Below, piece after piece: positions 33,560-45,850 of a stretch of DNA of 64,000 nucleotides. Numbering within the stretch: the stretch's first letter is position 1; each line of letters begins with the position of its first letter. The notes below the pieces were generated by a model. The model was not told the origin of the DNA. It ran no database searches and saw only the letters and a program-made list of their open reading frames with translations. Position numbers and translations under genes: made by a program. The stretch is from Camellia lanceoleosa (lineage: Eukaryota; Streptophyta; Magnoliopsida; Ericales; Theaceae), in NCBI GenBank assembly GCA_025200525.1, contig CM045762.1, positions 30,398,196-30,462,195 of the forward strand, given 5' to 3'.

Positions 33560-36102
33560 TAGTAAGTAATTTTGGTTATTTTTACCCATAAAGGCTTCTT
33601 ATTTTCTTATGATGTCCTTTTCGATTTTTCATGTTTACTTGAACAAAAATTAATAGGTAATTGCTTTGCTGGAAATAAAAGATGGTATTGATATTACTGT
33701 TGTTAGAGTCTCAAAAATGTTGTAGTTTGTTGTACAAATTACAATGGAAATGTGATTTGGTCAATTAGTATGTTACTTTGTATGCACAAAAGACCCAAAT
33801 TTTTGTTTAAAAAATGAAGGGCCTAAAAAATTTAATTTTAACCTTTGTTGTATTTTAGTAGTTTAAAAATAAAGTTTTACCAAAATAATTATAAAAAAAA
33901 TTGATGTGGTGAATTATTTTAAAGTAATAGGTATATCCTTCTCAATCTATCTCTTCTTCCCATTTCTTTCCCCCTCTCTGCAACTCCCTTACCACCAGGT
34001 GAAACCCTCTTTCCAAACCCCTCTGGAAAACCCCCTATTTCCCTCCCTATGACCCTCTTCGGCTGGATTAATTAATGAAATCAAGAATATATATATATAT
34101 ATATATGTAACTTTCAGTGGGTTGCAAGAGAGATCGGTCATTCATTCATGCCTCATGTGCCAATGTTTGTGGAAAAGGGTTGGTCTGTTTTCCTGTATTG
34201 GTGAGCAAACTAATATTTTTGATTTATGCTCACCAAGTGTATGTAAAAATGTCATAGAGAGGTTTTGAGAACTAGTTTGTTGGTTCAATACCCAAACGTT
34301 AAAAAAATATATATATTATAGAGAAATGTTCTCATTGAAATTTTTTGCAACAGTGGGCATGGCTTTGATAATCAAAATATAGTAGTTCTTTTTTTTTTTT
34401 TTTTAATAGACTTTTGTCAATATATTTCACTTTTGTTTGAGATAGAAACTGTGATTTGGACTTGTAAATCTCCCTATTTCCAAAATTTGTACAATTGCTT
34501 CTACTATCATTAATGAAAAAGAATGTTATTATCAAATTCACAAGTTCATGAAATGAAAGTAGCCAATTGTTATGCCCAATACTGTTTTGTTTTCATGAAA
34601 CAAAATGATATTGCTATTTGTTTCGGGCAAGTTTAGAAGGAGCTTTTTACTAAAATTAAGCTAGTGTGATCATCTCTGTTATTAGTTTCCATTGTTGCCT
34701 CATGTTTTCTAATATCCCATTGTTGTTAGTATTGCCAATCTTTATTCTTGTATAAGTAATGTTGTGGGACCCAATTTTTTTTTTCTTTTTATATACCATG
34801 AAATGTTGGATGGATTTATATGTACCATGTGATTATTGTATGTTTTTGTTGGAGTATGCTGAAAAATTAGATAAGATTTAAAGGACTATTTTTAAAAAGG
34901 GGACTGTTGGTTAGCCCAAGAGAGTGTTATAATTAAGTCATACCACATTTTGGTTACCTCAACACTGGATTATGGGCATAAAAAAATAAAAAAAAAATAA
35001 AAAAAATCTCAAGTGTAATCAAAAGAGTCCTTACCTGCTGGGGAGCCAGCCAATTGGGGTTTAAACAGGCCAAGAAAAAGAAATCTATTTTATGAGTTGA
35101 TAACTTAAAGTTATATCCTAGTGGATACATGCAGAATTATCTCAGAGTTGGCATACTTTGAACTTCCATTTTCAATAAATCCAAATTAGCTCCTCTTCAA
35201 ATTTGGGTACATTTGAGGTTAGTTAACTGAGTTTATTAACAACTTATGCTACTGGTTTGTCAATAAGCAAGTTCAGAGGTTGAAACCTCCATGATCAATC
35301 AATGCAACCTCAAAACTATTTGGGGGCAGGAGCGAACTCAATTATGTATTGATAAAGCATCAATTGGTACAAGGGAGTAGTTCATAACAGTGTTTTGGAA
35401 AGCACACGTGACTGAAAAAGTTGTAATTGCTTAATAATTAATTTGGTTGATGATACAATAGAAATTGACAATATGGCCCTGCCTCAATTTATTTATTTCA
35501 TATTTCCCAATCTATGCATGTGTGATTCGTGATTTATCTTCTTCTGTATCTTTTATATCTAACCCACAATTCAAATTGTTATTCGTCTTAAACTTAAGTT
35601 TTGTTGCTGTTTTTCTAGTTTTAGTTAATTTATCTATCCAAGATGGAAATGATGTTTCACTTGTTTGTTTTGAATACTCTTAGAATTGTATGGACTACTT
35701 AAAATCCATATATGACATTGTTGCATATAATGAGATTTGGAATTTATCCACAAAAAAAGAAAAAAAAGTAAAGATTTTGTGGTATGAATTTTATATTTTT
35801 TAATTGTTCCAATATGCACTTTCTATTGTTTTCTTTTTCTTCACCAAAACCTTGGATATGCTTTCCCACCATCACTGTTGTTGTGGTTATGGTTTCGATT
35901 ATTGCATATCTTATTTCATGGAAAATAAGTTTTATTACCAATTCGAAGTTGTATTAGGGTACTAGCAATATGAGAACCCAGATTGATGGTTAGAAATCAA
36001 GATTTTGAGCATGACATGGTATAGTGAATAAGAGTAGGTATCTAGTGTTGCATGGCTTTGGTGTAGAAGTGTGTTTAACTCATGTTACTGTTGCATTTTC
36101 AG
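33560..36102. other. Presumed intron and noncoding interior of the CACTA-like element
   Basis: AT-rich sequence with AT dinucleotide runs near 34088-34106 and 34305-34318. No coding region of recognisable type. Its base composition differs clearly from the GC-richer leader on its left. Confidence 0.45.
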
Positions 36103-36180
36103 GCTTACTTATCTCTTCCGGAGGGGATTGCTTCCGTGGTTGGCTTAATTGCAATGACGACTGATCACTATAGCAACCTG
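36103..36180 (+). other. Exon-like 78-base segment
   Basis: Bounded by TGCATTTTCAG and GTGAGATTTT, good acceptor and donor sites. It is 78 bases, exactly 26 codons, open in one frame (GCT TAC TTA ...), with higher GC than its flanks. I recognise no family in the 26 residues. It could be an internal exon of a captured gene fragment. Confidence 0.4.
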
Positions 36181-38704
36181 GTGAGATTTTAGTTTAATAA
36201 CAATTAATGGACTGAATATTTATGTACAATTGTTGTTGTATGATGATGATGATGATTATTAATCCTTGTGGGATATTAATGAAAAAAGATTGTTCTATAT
36301 GTATGTGTAAAAAATTGGTTGCTTCTATTCCTTACAATTACTACATAGGGAAAGGAATGAACATCTTTTGTGATGAAAAATATTAGAATCAACAGTAGGT
36401 GGATAAGAAACTAATTGAACTGTAATGGTATTGGCTATGCTTTTTTCCCTCTTCTAGTAGTATCCTGCTATGATACGTAGGACACATTTGCCTTAGACTT
36501 TGGATGTTTTGGGTATGTGTTGAAGTCACTTGTGTTTGCATTTTATGGTTGTTCAAATAATTTTAAAAGTCTCTCTTATATACCTAAGTGAATTGAATAT
36601 TTGTCAGAGTTTTCAGTGTTAGGCTGTTAGGTGCTCTGAGGGGTGACGAGGAAAAAATGACCTTAGGGCCTTCCAATGCTTGTGGTCTAAACAGTAGGGC
36701 ACAGTTTACTCTTTGGGGCTAGTTGGTTAGATTTGTTGCTTGGTTGTTGTTTTTGTTGGCTCTTTTTCTTTCTTTCTTTCAATTTTTATTATTATGTTTT
36801 TTTAATTTTTTAAATATCTACGTAATCAAGAGAGCATCCTCTTCAAGGTACTTGGATCACACTAAAAATCCTTCGAAGAAGGTACAGATAAATGAATCAA
36901 ATATACACAACTAGGCGGAACATATACAAAAATTAAGTGTTTGTGACATGTGTATATATATAATTTTTAAACTTGGCTTGACATTAACCATTAAGGAACA
37001 AGTCCCATTAATCATTGTTTCGATTGGTGGGTTAACTAGTTGAACCATCATATACGTATAGGTGTCACGTTACGTTTATATAGGTGTCATGTTACGTTAC
37101 GTTTATATAGATATGTTCTATGATAATATTCAATTTCCTATATATGGTTTTACTATTATTTATGATATTAACAACTAATATTGAGGGTAAATGTGTCAAC
37201 AAACTTCCCACATGACTTATGGGAATATAAGTTTTTTAGTAGTATTATATGTAGCATAAATCTCTCTAATAGGACTTATAAATAATTTTCCCTAGATATT
37301 TTAAGATATAAATTTGTTAATCTCAACAAAATCAATTAATAGACCTAACAATTGACTAGCACGGAAAGAGTATTTGCTATGTGATTTGAAACATTAAGGA
37401 GTTAAATGTATTTTTTCAGACCCAAAAGAAGAAATGTATTTTAGATTAACCTTGGGAATGTAATTGTAATTTATAAATATTTTTTTTTAAAGTCAACTTG
37501 AAAAATTTACAAAAACTAATTTGCCAAACTAATTAGTTTTTTAAGTAATAATATATAGATGGTTTGGCAACCACCTAAATAGGCTGTTTATTAACTTATT
37601 ACAAATTATCACATCATCTCTTTATTTGTTGATTTATATGTATTTTCGTAGAAAGTTAAAAAGTTATTAAGGCTTCGTTTGGGTAGGGCTTTTTAGACTA
37701 TAAAAACACAAAAGAAAAATAGGTTAAATAAATTAATAAGGCAAAATCTCACATCTAAATCATAATCATTTCATTTTTTCTATCGTAAAAGTTAAAAAAA
37801 GCCAAAAAAGTCAACTAAAACAAACTTTTTAGTCCCAGGCCTTATTTGGGATTGGGAACAAGCTTTTTTAGTAACTTTAAAAAACATATGAACCTTAGAT
37901 AAATATAAGGTCAAAAGAATTTGTGCGCACGTGCATGTGGTTGTATGTCTAGATAAACATGTCATTTCATTTTTACTCAAACTTATCTATTTACTTTGAC
38001 AACTTCTTAAGCATTTTTGGGTCAGTTTTGGTTATTTTTATAATTCCTTTAAGATTCTTATTTGAACTAAAATTACTATTTACTTTATGTTAGACAACTT
38101 TTTGTTAAGAAATCATTTAGCTGTCTGTTTATGTGGTGCTCTTTCTCTATAGCTTTCACTACCAACTAGGAGCTCCCTTAAGTTAGAGAATGAAAATTTT
38201 CTTTCAAAAATTCTGAATCAGATTCCATATGCATTAACTTCTCATTTGGCACTCAATCAGCCCACTAGGAATGTTTATGGCTTTACCATAGTTATTATCG
38301 TTAGTCATTCTGTATGAAAGGCAGTGTTGTAAAAACTAGCCCATGTAATATATGTAGATGTTAGATTTACATATTCACTAAAGAATACTATCTCTTTATT
38401 GTTATTGCTTAAGTGTAATCCAAAGTTGACTTCATGATTTTTCTTCCACTGTGAGCAGATTTCTGGCAAACATAGTTATCAAATACTCCATTTTTGGGCT
38501 GTCTATTACATGATCATAGCTTTAAAATTGAGTATCTACTCTTCTTTTTTTTTTTTGTTATTATTAAATGGTGGTTTTGCATGAATATAATATGTCGAAT
38601 TAAGCATGAGGACAAGCTAAGATCATGCAATTAAAGAATTAAAATATGTGTACTCAGTATCTTCAAGGAGCAGAAACGTGCTTTTAATTTGAGAAACCTG
38701 TTTA
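36181..38704. other. Noncoding interior of the CACTA-like element
   Basis: AT-rich sequence with no gene. It contains a decayed foldback of the TCGTTTGGG family at about 37672-37852 (GGCTTCGTTTGGG on the left, CCAGGCCTTATTTGGG on the right) and a related MITE fragment at 37556-37670. Confidence 0.5.
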
Positions 38705-41043
38705 AAACGCCCTAGACTTAGTCAAAAAAAGACTTTTCGGGGGCGAAAATTCAAAACAGGCCCCCAACCACCATGTGGCTCTCACGGAAAGCTTCCCCAT
38801 GACAATTACGACTTGTGACAACTGACGGGATGTAATTCGAACCCGTAAGTTGGGAGTTAGAGCCGAATATGCCTTAAACATAGTCGAAAAAGAGCTTTCC
38901 AAGGGCGAAAATTCAAAATAGCCCCTGAACCACCGTGTGGCTCTCATAGATAGCTTTCCCTTGACAAATAGGACTTGTGACAACTGACGGAATGTCATTT
39001 GGACCCGTAGGTTAGGAGTTGAGCCGAATATGCCTTAAACTTAGTCGAAAAAGGGCGTTCCGGGGGTGAAAATTCAAAATAGCCCCTAAACCACCGTTTG
39101 GCTCTCACAGATAGCTTCCCCACGACAAATAGAACTTGTGACAACTGACGGAATGTAATTCGGACCTGTAGGTTGGGAGTTAGAGCCGAATACGCCTTAA
39201 ACTTAGTCGAAAAAAGGCTTTCCGGGGGCGAAAATTCAAAACAGCCCTCAAACCACTGTGTGGCTCTCATGGACAGCTTTTCCATGATAAATAGGACTTA
39301 TGACAACTGACGGAATGTAATTCGGACCCATAGGTTGGGAGTTAGAGCCAAATACGCCTTAAACTTATTCAAAAAAAGGCATTTTGGGGGAAAAAATTCA
39401 AAACAGCCCCCGAACCACCATGTGGCTCTCACAAACAACTTTTCCATGACAATTATGACTTGTGACAACTGACGAAATATCATTCGGACCCATAGGTTGG
39501 GAGTTAGAGCCAAAAACGCCTTAAACTTAGTCGAAAAATGGCATTGTGAGGGCGAAAATTCAAAACAACTCATGAACCACAGTGTGGCTCTCACGAACAA
39601 CTTCCCCTTGACAAATAGAACTTGTGACAACTGACGGAATGTCATTCAGACTTGTAGGTTGGGAGTTAGAACTGAATACGCCTTAAACTTAGTCGAAAAA
39701 GGGCTTTCCAGGGGCGAAAATTCAAAACAACCCCCGAACCACCATGTAGCTCTCATGGACAGCTTTCCCATGACAAATAACAATTGATGGAATGTAATCC
39801 AGACCCGTAAGTTGGAAGTTAGAGCCTAATACGCCTTAAACTTACTCGAAAAATGGCGTTTCAGGGACGAAAATTCAAAATAGCCTCCGAACCACCATGT
39901 GGCTCTCATGAACAGCTTCCCCATGAAAATTATGACCTGTGACAATTGACGGAATGTAATTCAGACTCGTAGGTTGGGAGTTAGAGCCGAATACGCCCTA
40001 AACTTAGTCGAAAAATGATTTTTCGGGTCGAAAAATGATTTTTCGGGGGCAAAAATTCATAACAGCCCCCCGAACCACAGTGTGGCTCTCACGAACAACT
40101 TTCCCATGACAAATAGGACTTGTGACAACTGACGGAATGTAATCCAGACCCGTAGATTGGAAGTTAGAGCCGAATACACCTTAAACTTACTCAAAAAAAG
40201 GCATTTCGGAGGCAAAAATTCAAAACAGCCCTCGAACCACTATGTGGCTCTCACGAATATCTTTCCCATGATAATTATGACCTATGACAACTGACGGAAT
40301 ATTATTCAGACCCGTAGGTTGGGAGTTAGAGCCGAAAACGCCTTAAACTTAGTCGAAAAATGGCATTCTGAGGGCAAAAATTCAAAACAGCCCATGAACC
40401 ACCGTGTGGCTCTCACGGACAACTTTCCCTTGACAAATAGGACTTGTGACAACTGATGGAATGTCATTTGGACCTGTAGGTTGGGAGTTAGAACCGAGTA
40501 TGCCTTAAACTTAGTCGAAAAAGAGCTTTTCGGGGGCGAAAATTCAAAACAACCTCCGAACCACCATGTGGCTCTCACGAACAGCTTTCCCATGACAAAT
40601 AACAACTGATGGAATGTAATCTAGACCCGTAGGTTGGGATTTAGAGCCTAATATGCCTTAAACTTACTCAAAAAAGGGCATTTCGGAGGCAAAAATTCAA
40701 AACAGCCCTTGAACCACCGTGTGGCTCTCACGAACAGCTTCCCCATGAAAATTATGACCTGTGACAACTGACAGAATGTAATTCGGAGCCGTAGGTTGGG
40801 AGTTAGAGCCGAATATGCCCTAAACTTAGTCGAAAAAGGATTTTCCGGAGGCAAAAATTCATAACAGCCCCCTGAACCACAATGTGGCTCTCACAAACAA
40901 CTTTTTCATGACAAATAGGACTTATGACAATTGACGGAATGTAATCCGGACCCATAGGTTGGGAGTTAGAGCCGAATACGCTTTAAACTTACTCGAAAAG
41001 GGGCATTTCGGGGGTGAAAATTCAAAACAGTCCCCAAACTTAC
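38705..41043. repeat. 162-bp tandem satellite, about 14 copies, with a five-monomer higher-order repeat
   Basis: The anchor word GCCTTAAACTTAGTCGAAAA recurs at 38709, 38871, 39032, 39194, 39356, 39518, 39680, 39833, 39995, 40178, 40340, 40502, 40655, 40817 and 40980. Spacings are mostly 162, with two of 153 and one of 183. The block of five monomers from 39356 recurs from 40178 with an exact 822-base offset for five successive anchors and with shared diagnostic variants, which defines a higher-order repeat. On the minus strand the units keep an open frame across most of the array because nearly all lengths are multiples of three; I do not regard this as a gene. Confidence 0.93.
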
Positions 41044-41452
41044 GCCTTAACATCCACATATTCTAATAATTGCCTTTATATATTTCTATGATGAAGCAAT
41101 TACATATTAGATTGTTTGTGTAGTTGGTTGGAATAAATATTGCATGATACATATATATATATGTTTTTATTTCTAAGAAAACATTTCTCGATTGTTCTAC
41201 CTTAAATGCATATTAGAACATGTTCCCTATGGCTGACTGAATTGATATTTTGTAACCAATCTTAATGTTTTGTTTTTTGTTTTTTTGTAGATGGTTTTGT
41301 TGCGTGGACTTGTAGATAATCTATTTTGGTGTATGAATAAGAAATTTCACTTTTGTATAGAACTAATATAATACTTTTGTCGTCCTCAGCTTTTGTGTAG
41401 TTCACTATTACTGATACAGAAAATTTTTGGCAATCAACAGATAATGACTGGT
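41044..41452. other. Spacer between the satellite and the next tandem repeat
   Basis: AT-rich sequence with no gene. A plausible splice acceptor (TTTTTTTGTAG at about 41281-41291) is followed by a less AT-rich stretch that might be a terminal exon of the exon-like series at 33120 and 36103. Confidence 0.35.
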
Positions 41453-41670
41453 GTGGTACATAGATCACCTTCTGTTGTGGTACATACATGGCCATTTGTC
41501 GGCGTACATATATGACTTTTTGTCATGGTCTATAGAAAAACTTTTATCGTGATATATAGATCACCTTTTGTCGTGGTACATAAATGACCATTTGTCGGCG
41601 TACATATATAACCTTTTGTCATGGTCTATAGAAAAACTTTTGTCGTGGTACATATATCACCTTTTGTCGT
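41453..41670. repeat. Short tandem repeat of GTACATA-TCACCTTTTGTCG units
   Basis: Units of about 28-30 bases (variants of GGTACATAGATCACCTTTTGTC, GGCGTACATATATGACTTTTTGTC, GGTCTATAGAAAAACTTTTGTCG) follow in a repeated order with a super-period of about 114 bases, visible twice. Confidence 0.75.
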
Positions 41671-42004
41671 TGGTAAAGATTACGATGGTAATTTGTACCA
41701 TGCCAAATAGTAATTTCACTTGGTAGTAAATGCATTTTTTTATATACGGAGAGCTTTGATTTTTGTATGATTCTATATTTTGTATGGAATTATTATTTTA
41801 TTTTGGACAATAGTTGGTTTGTATAGACTTTGACATTTAAAGTTATTTATTTCTTGTATATGGATGCAGATTGTGGAATGATTGATAGTATATGTATCAT
41901 TTTGTTTATATACGTATTACAGGTTGCATGGAATATAGACAGGTTGTGGAGAAATTATAATTTTGTGATAAAACATAATATCATGTTTTTGGCAACTAAA
42001 GAAT

Positions 42005-42684
42005 TAGTAGCTAAAAAGAAATTGGGAAAATAGTTTGGGCGGCTAAAAGTTTTGTAGCAAAAAAAAAAAAATATTTGGCGACTAAAAGTTTTGTAGTCAA
42101 AAGAAAATCAAACATTTGGCGACTAAAATATTTCGTAACTAAAAACAAAAGTTAAAGAATAAAAACACTTTTGCCGACTAAAAATTAGTAGCAAAAAATG
42201 TGGGACTTTAGGCGAACAAATATTTAGTAACCAAAACAAGAACTCTTTGTTGACTAAAATTTTAGTAGCAAAAAATGTGGGACTTTAGGTGACCAAATAT
42301 TTGGTAGCCAAAACAAGAACTCTTTGTTGACTAAAATTTTAGTAGCAAAAAATGTGGGACTTTAGGCGACCAAATATTTAGTAGCCAAAACAAGAACTCT
42401 TTGCCGATTAAAATTTTAGTAGCTAAAAATATGGAACTTTAGGCAACTAAAACTTTGGTCGCCGAAAATGTACTAATTTAATTTTTTGTCCAACCTTTTG
42501 GCAACTAAAAATTTAGTCAGAAATTGAATACATTTGGCTACTTCGGAAATTGAATAATTACCTTTATTGACGATTCTTTCACGACTACTTCTGCGACCAA
42601 ATAATTTAGTCACTGAAACCCTTAATAAAAATTAACTTTTGGTGACTAAAAATTTAGTCGCCAAAAGTCAAAATTCTTGTAGTG
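42005..42684. repeat. Right subterminal repeats of the CACTA-like element, with a 77-bp tandem unit
   Basis: GGCGACTAAAAGTTTTG-type motifs in both orientations. Within them a 77-base unit starting GTGGGACTTTAGGCGA recurs at 42200, 42277 and 42354 with few changes. Confidence 0.8.
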
Positions 42685-42686
42685 CG

Positions 42687-44690
42687 TCTCTTCTCTCTAA
42701 TCAAAATGTTATTGATTTAGAAGAAGAGTCTAATACTTGTGGAGGAACTAAAAGAAAACCTAGTGTTGTGTGGGAACACTTTAAGAAATAACAAGTCAAT
42801 GGTGTGTGGAAGGCAATATGTAATTATTGTAATAAACATCTTGGAGGTGATTCAAAAAATGGAACTAGACATTTGCATGATCACTATAAGAGTTGTACTA
42901 GGAAAAAAGTGATAGACATGAAGCAAAAAGTTTTAACTAATAACTTTAATAGAGAGAGTCCAAAAATGAATTCTTATATTTTTTATCAAAAATTTACTAG
43001 GAAAGAGTTGTCACATCTCGTAATATTGCATGAATATCCCCCTCTTTGTCATAGATCATGTTAGTTTTAAACGATATTCAGCAACACTTCAACCATTGTT
43101 TAAAGTACCTTCTCGAAATATGATAAAGAGTGATATTTTAAAGATTCATGATTATGAAAGGGTGAAGACATTGAGTTTGGTGGAGAATAATAGAAGTAGG
43201 GTGGCAATCACAACTGATATATGGATTGCTAGTAATCAAAAGAAAAGATTCATGGCTGTCATAACACACTTTATTGATGATTCATGGACATTGCAAATTT
43301 GCATTTTGAGGTATATATTTGTAAATTTGCAAATTATTTAAAAGTTCTATCTTATTCAGTTCAATTTGCATGTTATTAATAATTGTTCATGAATATTATA
43401 TTTTAGGTTTATTTATGTTCCATATCCACACACAAAAGAAGTTCTTTGTGATGCTTTGCTTGAGTGTATAATGGACTGGAATATTGATAGAAAACTCTCT
43501 ACTGTTACCATTGATAATTGCTCCACAAATGATGCCATGATTACCATGTTGATGGATAAGTTGAGCAAGACATTGCTTTTCTTGGGTGGTACTTTGTTTC
43601 ACATGCGTTGTTGTGCACATATTTTGAATTTGATTGTGAAAGATAGATTGGATGTCATACGAGTGGGTGTAGAGAAAATTTGGTAGAGTGTAGCTTATTG
43701 GACAGCAACACCTTAAAGACAAGAAAAATTTGAAGAAATAGTCAATCAATTACATAATCCACATACTAAGAAATTAGGACTTGATTGTGCAACTAGGTAG
43801 AATTTAACATACTTGATGCTTCAAACTGCCTTATTGTATAAGGTTATCTTTTCTCAGTTGAAAAATAGAGAGCCCCAATATAAGACCGTGCCAAGTGAGG
43901 AAGAATGAGAGTTTGTTAGAGAGATTAGTGGGAGGTTTAAGATATTTTTTTTTCTATTACAGAATTATTTTCTGGTACTAAGTATCCCATAGGCAATGTT
44001 TGTTTCCCAACTTTATGTGAGATTAGGATGACACTATCTCAATGGCTCTCTTGTGAAATTGAAGTGATTAGAACAATGGCATAAAAAATGGTGAAAATTT
44101 TAATAAATATTGGTTAGTGATACATGGTATTATTGGAGTTGCTGTTGTACTTGATCCTAGGTATAAGATAAGTGTATTAGAGTTTTATTTTGAAAAACTT
44201 TATGGAGACAAAGCTGAAGAGGAAATTGATAGGGTTTATCAGATTTGTTATGATTTGTTGCCAGAGTATCAGTACTGAGTTGGTATGGAGACCAGTTGTT
44301 GGTGAATCTTCTATTCATCTAGAAATTGTTACAGAGACCCTTTCAGAGTATGATTTGTTTATTAGTAAAAAGAGAAGTAAAAAAATGAAGAATGTAAGAT
44401 CAGAGTTGGACCATTATTTAGAAGATGATGTTTTGCCAAGAACTTCAGGTTTTGATGTTTTGAATTGATGGAAAGCCAATGGACCAAAGTATCCGACCTT
44501 ACAAGCAATAGCTAGGAATATTTAGCTATTCCTGTATCCACTATTGCTTCTGAGTCAGCATTTAGTACTAGTGGAAGGTTGGTGAATCCACATCGTAGTA
44601 AACTTCATCCAAACACATTAGAAGCATTAATGTGTGCACAAAGTTGGTTGTGGGCTATAGAGATGGAAGATACTCAAGTCAATCTACATA
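42687..44690 (+). pseudogene. hAT transposase (BED finger to dimerisation domain), broken
   Basis: The frame carries an acidic leader (EEESNTCGGTKRKPS), then a BED-type zinc finger with WEHF, CNYCNKHLGGDSKNGTRHL and a following HYKSC (about 42770-42900). Next come the catalytic-domain segments LVENNRSRVAITTDIWIAS and FMAVITHFIDDSW, an intron near 43310-43405, then FIYVPYPHT, TIDNCSTNDAM and HMRCCAHILNLIVKDRL. The hAT C-terminal dimerisation motif is present at about 44525-44660 (IPVSTIASESAFSTSGR, then HPNTLEALMC). This is the RICESLEEPER / Zn-BED class. Frameshifts and stops at 43684, 43797, 43906 and several sites in 43950-44520 show that it is inactive. Its start is at 32308, 10.25 kb away because of the CACTA-like insertion. 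Confidence 0.88.
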
Positions 44691-45417
44691 TTATTATTTC
44701 AATTTTATATTACTATGGAATAATTTCAATATTGAATTTATATTCTTTACTTTTTAAGAAATTCAACATTAGAATCGGTGGGCTATGCGACTATATATGA
44801 TGATGATGAGATCGACTTGGATGAGTCGCGTGGCACTTTTGTGTTAGTTTCCATCTTTTTTGTTTTAATTGTTAACATTTTTTACATCTTATTATTAGTA
44901 TTGATTTTTTTTTCCTTTTGTTATTTAACAAGAATTCAAGTTAAAAAAGATAATGAAAGTTGTGGTGTGGTTATATCAGAGTATTAGAGAAACAATGTTG
45001 TTGTTGTTGTTGTTTTTTTTTTTTTTTTTTTTTTCCACAATGGATTTGGTTTTTTATTTTTATTTTTTTTGTTGTGGTTGCTATTTAATTGTTCAGTTTT
45101 TTTTTTTATATTGTAATCGATTTGTTTTTTTATTTTTTATTTTTTGGGTAGCTTATCCCTTGCGGGCTGTGCTTGGGACTTTCTTTTCTCTTTGCAATTG
45201 CTCAATTCTCCTTTGTGTGGAGCTTGAATAGGTTATGGTTTCTAAATAGATAGAATATAGGGTTGCTGGATGGAATATAGGGCTTAGATTGTTTAGCCCT
45301 TTGATATGCTTACACCTTTGTGTTCTTGGTTTGATTATTTTTGCTTTGCTTTGCTTTGTAATCTTTCCTTTGAATCAATAAAAAAAAAAAATGTGAGTGC
45401 CAATTTTTAAATTTGAA
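44691..45417. other. hAT 3' region with possible last exon
   Basis: After a likely intron, an acidic stretch around 44790-44835 (DDDEIDLDESRG) looks like the usual acidic tail of a hAT transposase. The rest is T-rich, with a long T run near 45010-45035, and noncoding. Confidence 0.5.
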
Positions 45418-45635
45418 GACATGCTATTTACATATCACTGTTAATTCTGATATGCTTTTTACAGATATGCTATTTTTGAATTTGAAGATATGCTATTTAC
45501 AAATCACTGTGAATTTGAAGATATGCTATTTTTGAATATGAATTTGAAGATATGCTATTTACAAATCACTGTTAATCTTTCCTTTGAATAAAAAAAAAAT
45601 CTAATATGCTATTTATAGATCACTGTTAATTCAGA
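45418..45635. repeat. Tandem repeat of GATATGCTATTTACAAATCACTG units in the hAT 3' end
   Basis: At least four imperfect copies of a unit made of GATATGCTATTTACA, AATCACTGTTAATT and TTTGAATTTGAA words. The copy order suggests repeated slippage. Confidence 0.75.
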
Positions 45636-45850
45636 GATTTTTCGGGGTCGGAAAAACCCGATCCCTGTTAGAGGGAGGGAGTAGGAAGGGCGATGGGTTC
45701 TCCGTCGGGGATCGGGGGCGAGGACGGGAAATTTAGCACTTTTGGGAATTGGGAATGAGAAGTGTAATCCCCGACCCTGACCCCGCCCCGCTCCACCCCA
45801 CCCCACCCCGTCCCACCCCACCCCACCCCGTTGCCATTCCTAAGTATTAG

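Larger units (their letters stand above)
32433..42684. mobile_element. CACTA-like element, 10.25 kb, no visible transposase
   Basis: The right end, reverse-complemented, reads CACTACAAGAATTTTGAC, the canonical CACTA terminus. The left end reads CACTTTTAGTGACT, equivalent to the right end with about 13 bases missing. Both ends carry hundreds of bases of the short motif GCGACTAAA / TTTAGTCGCC in both orientations, the subterminal repeats expected for CACTA. The 3-bp target duplication cannot be seen, probably because of decay at the left end. No TNPD or TNPA-like coding region is found. The interior holds exon-like segments, a 162-bp satellite and smaller tandem repeats. Confidence 0.75.
31118..45842 (+). 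mobile_element. hAT transposon nested in copia-1 integrase
   Basis: The 8-bp duplication AGTATTAG flanks it (31110-31117 and 45843-45850). Ends are TAGGGATAGAAA and, reverse-complemented, TAGGAATGGCAA, typical hAT termini. If 31118-45850 is left out, the copia integrase reading frame runs through without interruption, which confirms the borders. It encodes a BED-finger/hAT dimerisation transposase remnant on the plus strand and is itself split by a 10.25-kb CACTA-like element. Its own length is about 4.5 kb. Subterminal regions are G/C-rich (GGTCGGGGAT, repeated CCCCACCCCA at 45780-45832). Confidence 0.9.

Noticed and set aside
38702..40854. Minus-strand repeat-peptide frames considered as a gene
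   Set aside because: No start, no flanking non-repeat coding sequence, and frame breaks at the 161- and 163-base monomers; kept only as a finding.
38705..41043. Regularly spaced repeats considered as a CRISPR-like array
   Set aside because: Whole 162-base monomers repeat with no unique spacers, and the context is a plant transposon; it is a satellite.
32430..42687. A 3-bp target duplication for the CACTA-like element
   Set aside because: ATG on the left and CGT on the right do not match, and the shared TGC does not fit the CACTA ends; the left end seems eroded.
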